Made by a program: the position numbers and the translations under genes | In this document: positions 6,205 through 6,763 of the stretch, piece after piece | Position numbering within the stretch: position 1 is the stretch's first letter | Layout of the letters: each line of letters opens with the position of its first letter | Assembly: GCA_025458735.1 (NCBI GenBank) | Contig: JALORV010000032.1 | Coordinates: 1-6,763 of the forward strand | From: Burkholderiaceae bacterium | Lineage (GTDB): Bacteria > Pseudomonadota > Gammaproteobacteria > Burkholderiales > Burkholderiaceae | Direction: 5' to 3' | DNA length: 6,763 nt | The notes under the pieces: generated by a model | What the model saw: only the letters and a program-made list of their open reading frames with translations | Told to the model about the DNA's origin: nothing | Databases searched by the model: none

Positions 6205-6236
6205 CCGGTCGCCGCGGCCCATGCCGGCGCGACCGG
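6205..6236. repeat. Short inverted repeat in the CopD-like/phasin intergenic region
   Basis: CCGGTCGC (6205-6212) and GCGACCGG (6229-6236) are perfect 8-bp inverted repeats with a 16-nt spacer. The spacing would suit a stem-loop or a dimeric regulator site between the two divergent genes. In DNA this GC-rich such dyads also occur by chance, so the role is open. Confidence 0.4.
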
Positions 6237-6245
6237 AGCGCTCCA

Positions 6246-6263
6246 GTAGAGAGCCGCCTCTAC
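6246..6263. repeat. Inverted repeat GTAGAG-N6-CTCTAC upstream of the phasin gene
   Basis: A perfect 6-bp dyad with a 6-nt centre (AGCCGC), 96 bp before the phasin start. It is less GC-rich than its surroundings, which makes it a better operator candidate than the neighbouring GC dyad. I found no convincing -35/-10 pair nearby; TACCTAAACT at 6292-6301 is the only AT-rich candidate and is a weak match. Confidence 0.4.
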
Positions 6264-6349
6264 GGCATTAGTGCCTCGCCTCGACGGCCGCTACCTAAAC
6301 TTCGTCCTTGTGGCTGCGCTGCCTCTCGCGCTGCGGCCTTTTCGACAAC

Positions 6350-6353
6350 GGAG
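6350..6353 (+). promoter_or_regulatory. Ribosome binding site of the phasin gene
   Basis: GGAG followed by CACAC and the ATG at 6359 gives a 5-nt spacer, which is short but workable. It supports this start, which also begins the recognisable phasin sequence. Confidence 0.55.
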
Positions 6354-6358
6354 CACAC

Positions 6359-6763
6359 ATGGTCAGGAAACTCAGGGCTAAGGCCACCGCCAGCAGCGAC
6401 AGCGCGCTGGCCGCGGCGATCAAGGACTCGGCGCAGCAGATCTGGCTGGCCGGCGTCGGCGCCTTCTCCAAGGCGCAGGTGGAAGGCAACAGGGTCTTCG
6501 AGGCGCTGGTGCGCGAAGGCAACTCGATCCAGAAACGCACGATGCGCGTCACCGAAGACAAGGTCAACGAGGTCACCACGCGGATCGGCAAGTTCGCCGG
6601 CCGCTTCCAGCACCAGGCCAACGGCACCTGGGACAAGCTCGAAGGCGTGTTCGAGGAGCGCGTCGAGCGCGCGCTGAAGCGTCTGGGCGTGCCGACGCAC
6701 AAGGAAATCACCGAGCTGACGCACCGCGTCGAGAAGCTGACCGCGAGCGTGAACAAGCTCGGC
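6359..6763 (+). CDS. PhaI/PhaF-type phasin, polyhydroxyalkanoate granule-associated protein (partial, 3' end beyond window)
   Basis: 135 codons from ATG 6359 to the window end without a stop. The sequence is charged and helix-rich, with AIKDSAQQIWLAGVGAFSKA (20-39), GNRVFEALVREG (43-54), TWDKLEGVFEERVERALKRL (90-109), GVPTHKEITEL (110-120) and a leucine/valine heptad-like end (THRVEKLTASVNKLG). These are the hallmarks of the PhaF/PhaI phasin family, which coats polyhydroxyalkanoate granules in the cytoplasm, controls their size and, in PhaF types with a Lys/Ala-rich histone-like tail, links them to DNA. Whether such a tail exists here cannot be seen, because the window ends inside the coiled-coil oligomerisation segment. 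The gene is divergent from the CopD-like gene and shows no functional tie to the carbamoyltransferase cassette. Confidence 0.9.
   Translation, partial: MVRKLRAKATASSDSALAAAIKDSAQQIWLAGVGAFSKAQVEGNRVFEALVREGNSIQKRTMRVTEDKVNEVTTRIGKFAGRFQHQANGTWDKLEGVFEERVERALKRLGVPTHKEITELTHRVEKLTASVNKLG

Noticed and set aside
6121..6222. N-terminal extension of the CopD-like protein to an ATG at 6222
   Set aside because: The extra 34 residues are Arg/Pro/Thr-rich and would precede the first membrane helix; the start at 6120 gives the family-like opening.
6260..6756. Two overlapping minus-strand frames (154 and 153 codons) opposite the phasin
   Set aside because: Both are antisense to a frame with a Shine-Dalgarno and unmistakable PhaI/PhaF motifs.

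Overview
This is a GC-rich (visibly well over 60% GC), gene-dense bacterial window. A PhaI/PhaF-type phasin, a DUF4214/RTX-like surface protein, dense coding with GC-ending codons and long spurious antisense frames all fit a beta- or gammaproteobacterium that stores polyhydroxyalkanoate. The sequence alone does not settle the genus.

Layout: (1) 1-1641, minus strand: the first 547 codons of a large DUF4214 protein with one RTX-like Gly/Asp calcium-binding block; its 3' end lies outside the window. (2) 1642-2160: a divergent intergenic region of about 520 bp, AT-richer than its surroundings. It contains a 128-bp element bounded by 19-bp inverted repeats (18/19 match) with a nested GC-rich hairpin. 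(3) 2161-5585, plus strand: a tightly packed four-gene unit encoding a NodU/CmcH/SxtI-type carbamoyltransferase, an SxtJ-like three-helix membrane protein, a 50-residue SxtK-like/DUF5989 membrane peptide, and a membrane-anchored SGNH/GDSL hydrolase. The spacings are 9 nt, a 1-nt overlap (TGATG) and 3 nt. (4) 5614-6120, minus strand: a CopD-like four-helix membrane protein, convergent with the cassette; a GC-rich hairpin covers the junction. (5) 6121-6358: a divergent intergenic region with two short inverted repeats. (6) 6359-6763, plus strand: the first 135 codons of a phasin, cut by the window end.

The most interesting unit is the cassette. The order carbamoyltransferase - SxtJ - SxtK/DUF5989 matches the sxtI-sxtJ-sxtK block known from cyanobacterial saxitoxin clusters, but here it is followed by an SGNH hydrolase and no other saxitoxin gene is visible. 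A reasonable inference is a portable membrane-associated carbamoylation module: a cytosolic ATP- and carbamoyl-phosphate-dependent enzyme, two small inner-membrane partners of unknown function, and an esterase- or acyltransferase-like domain probably facing the periplasm. Its substrate, perhaps a cell-surface glycan, lipid or secondary metabolite, cannot be read from this window. The phasin, CopD-like and DUF4214 genes look like independent neighbours.
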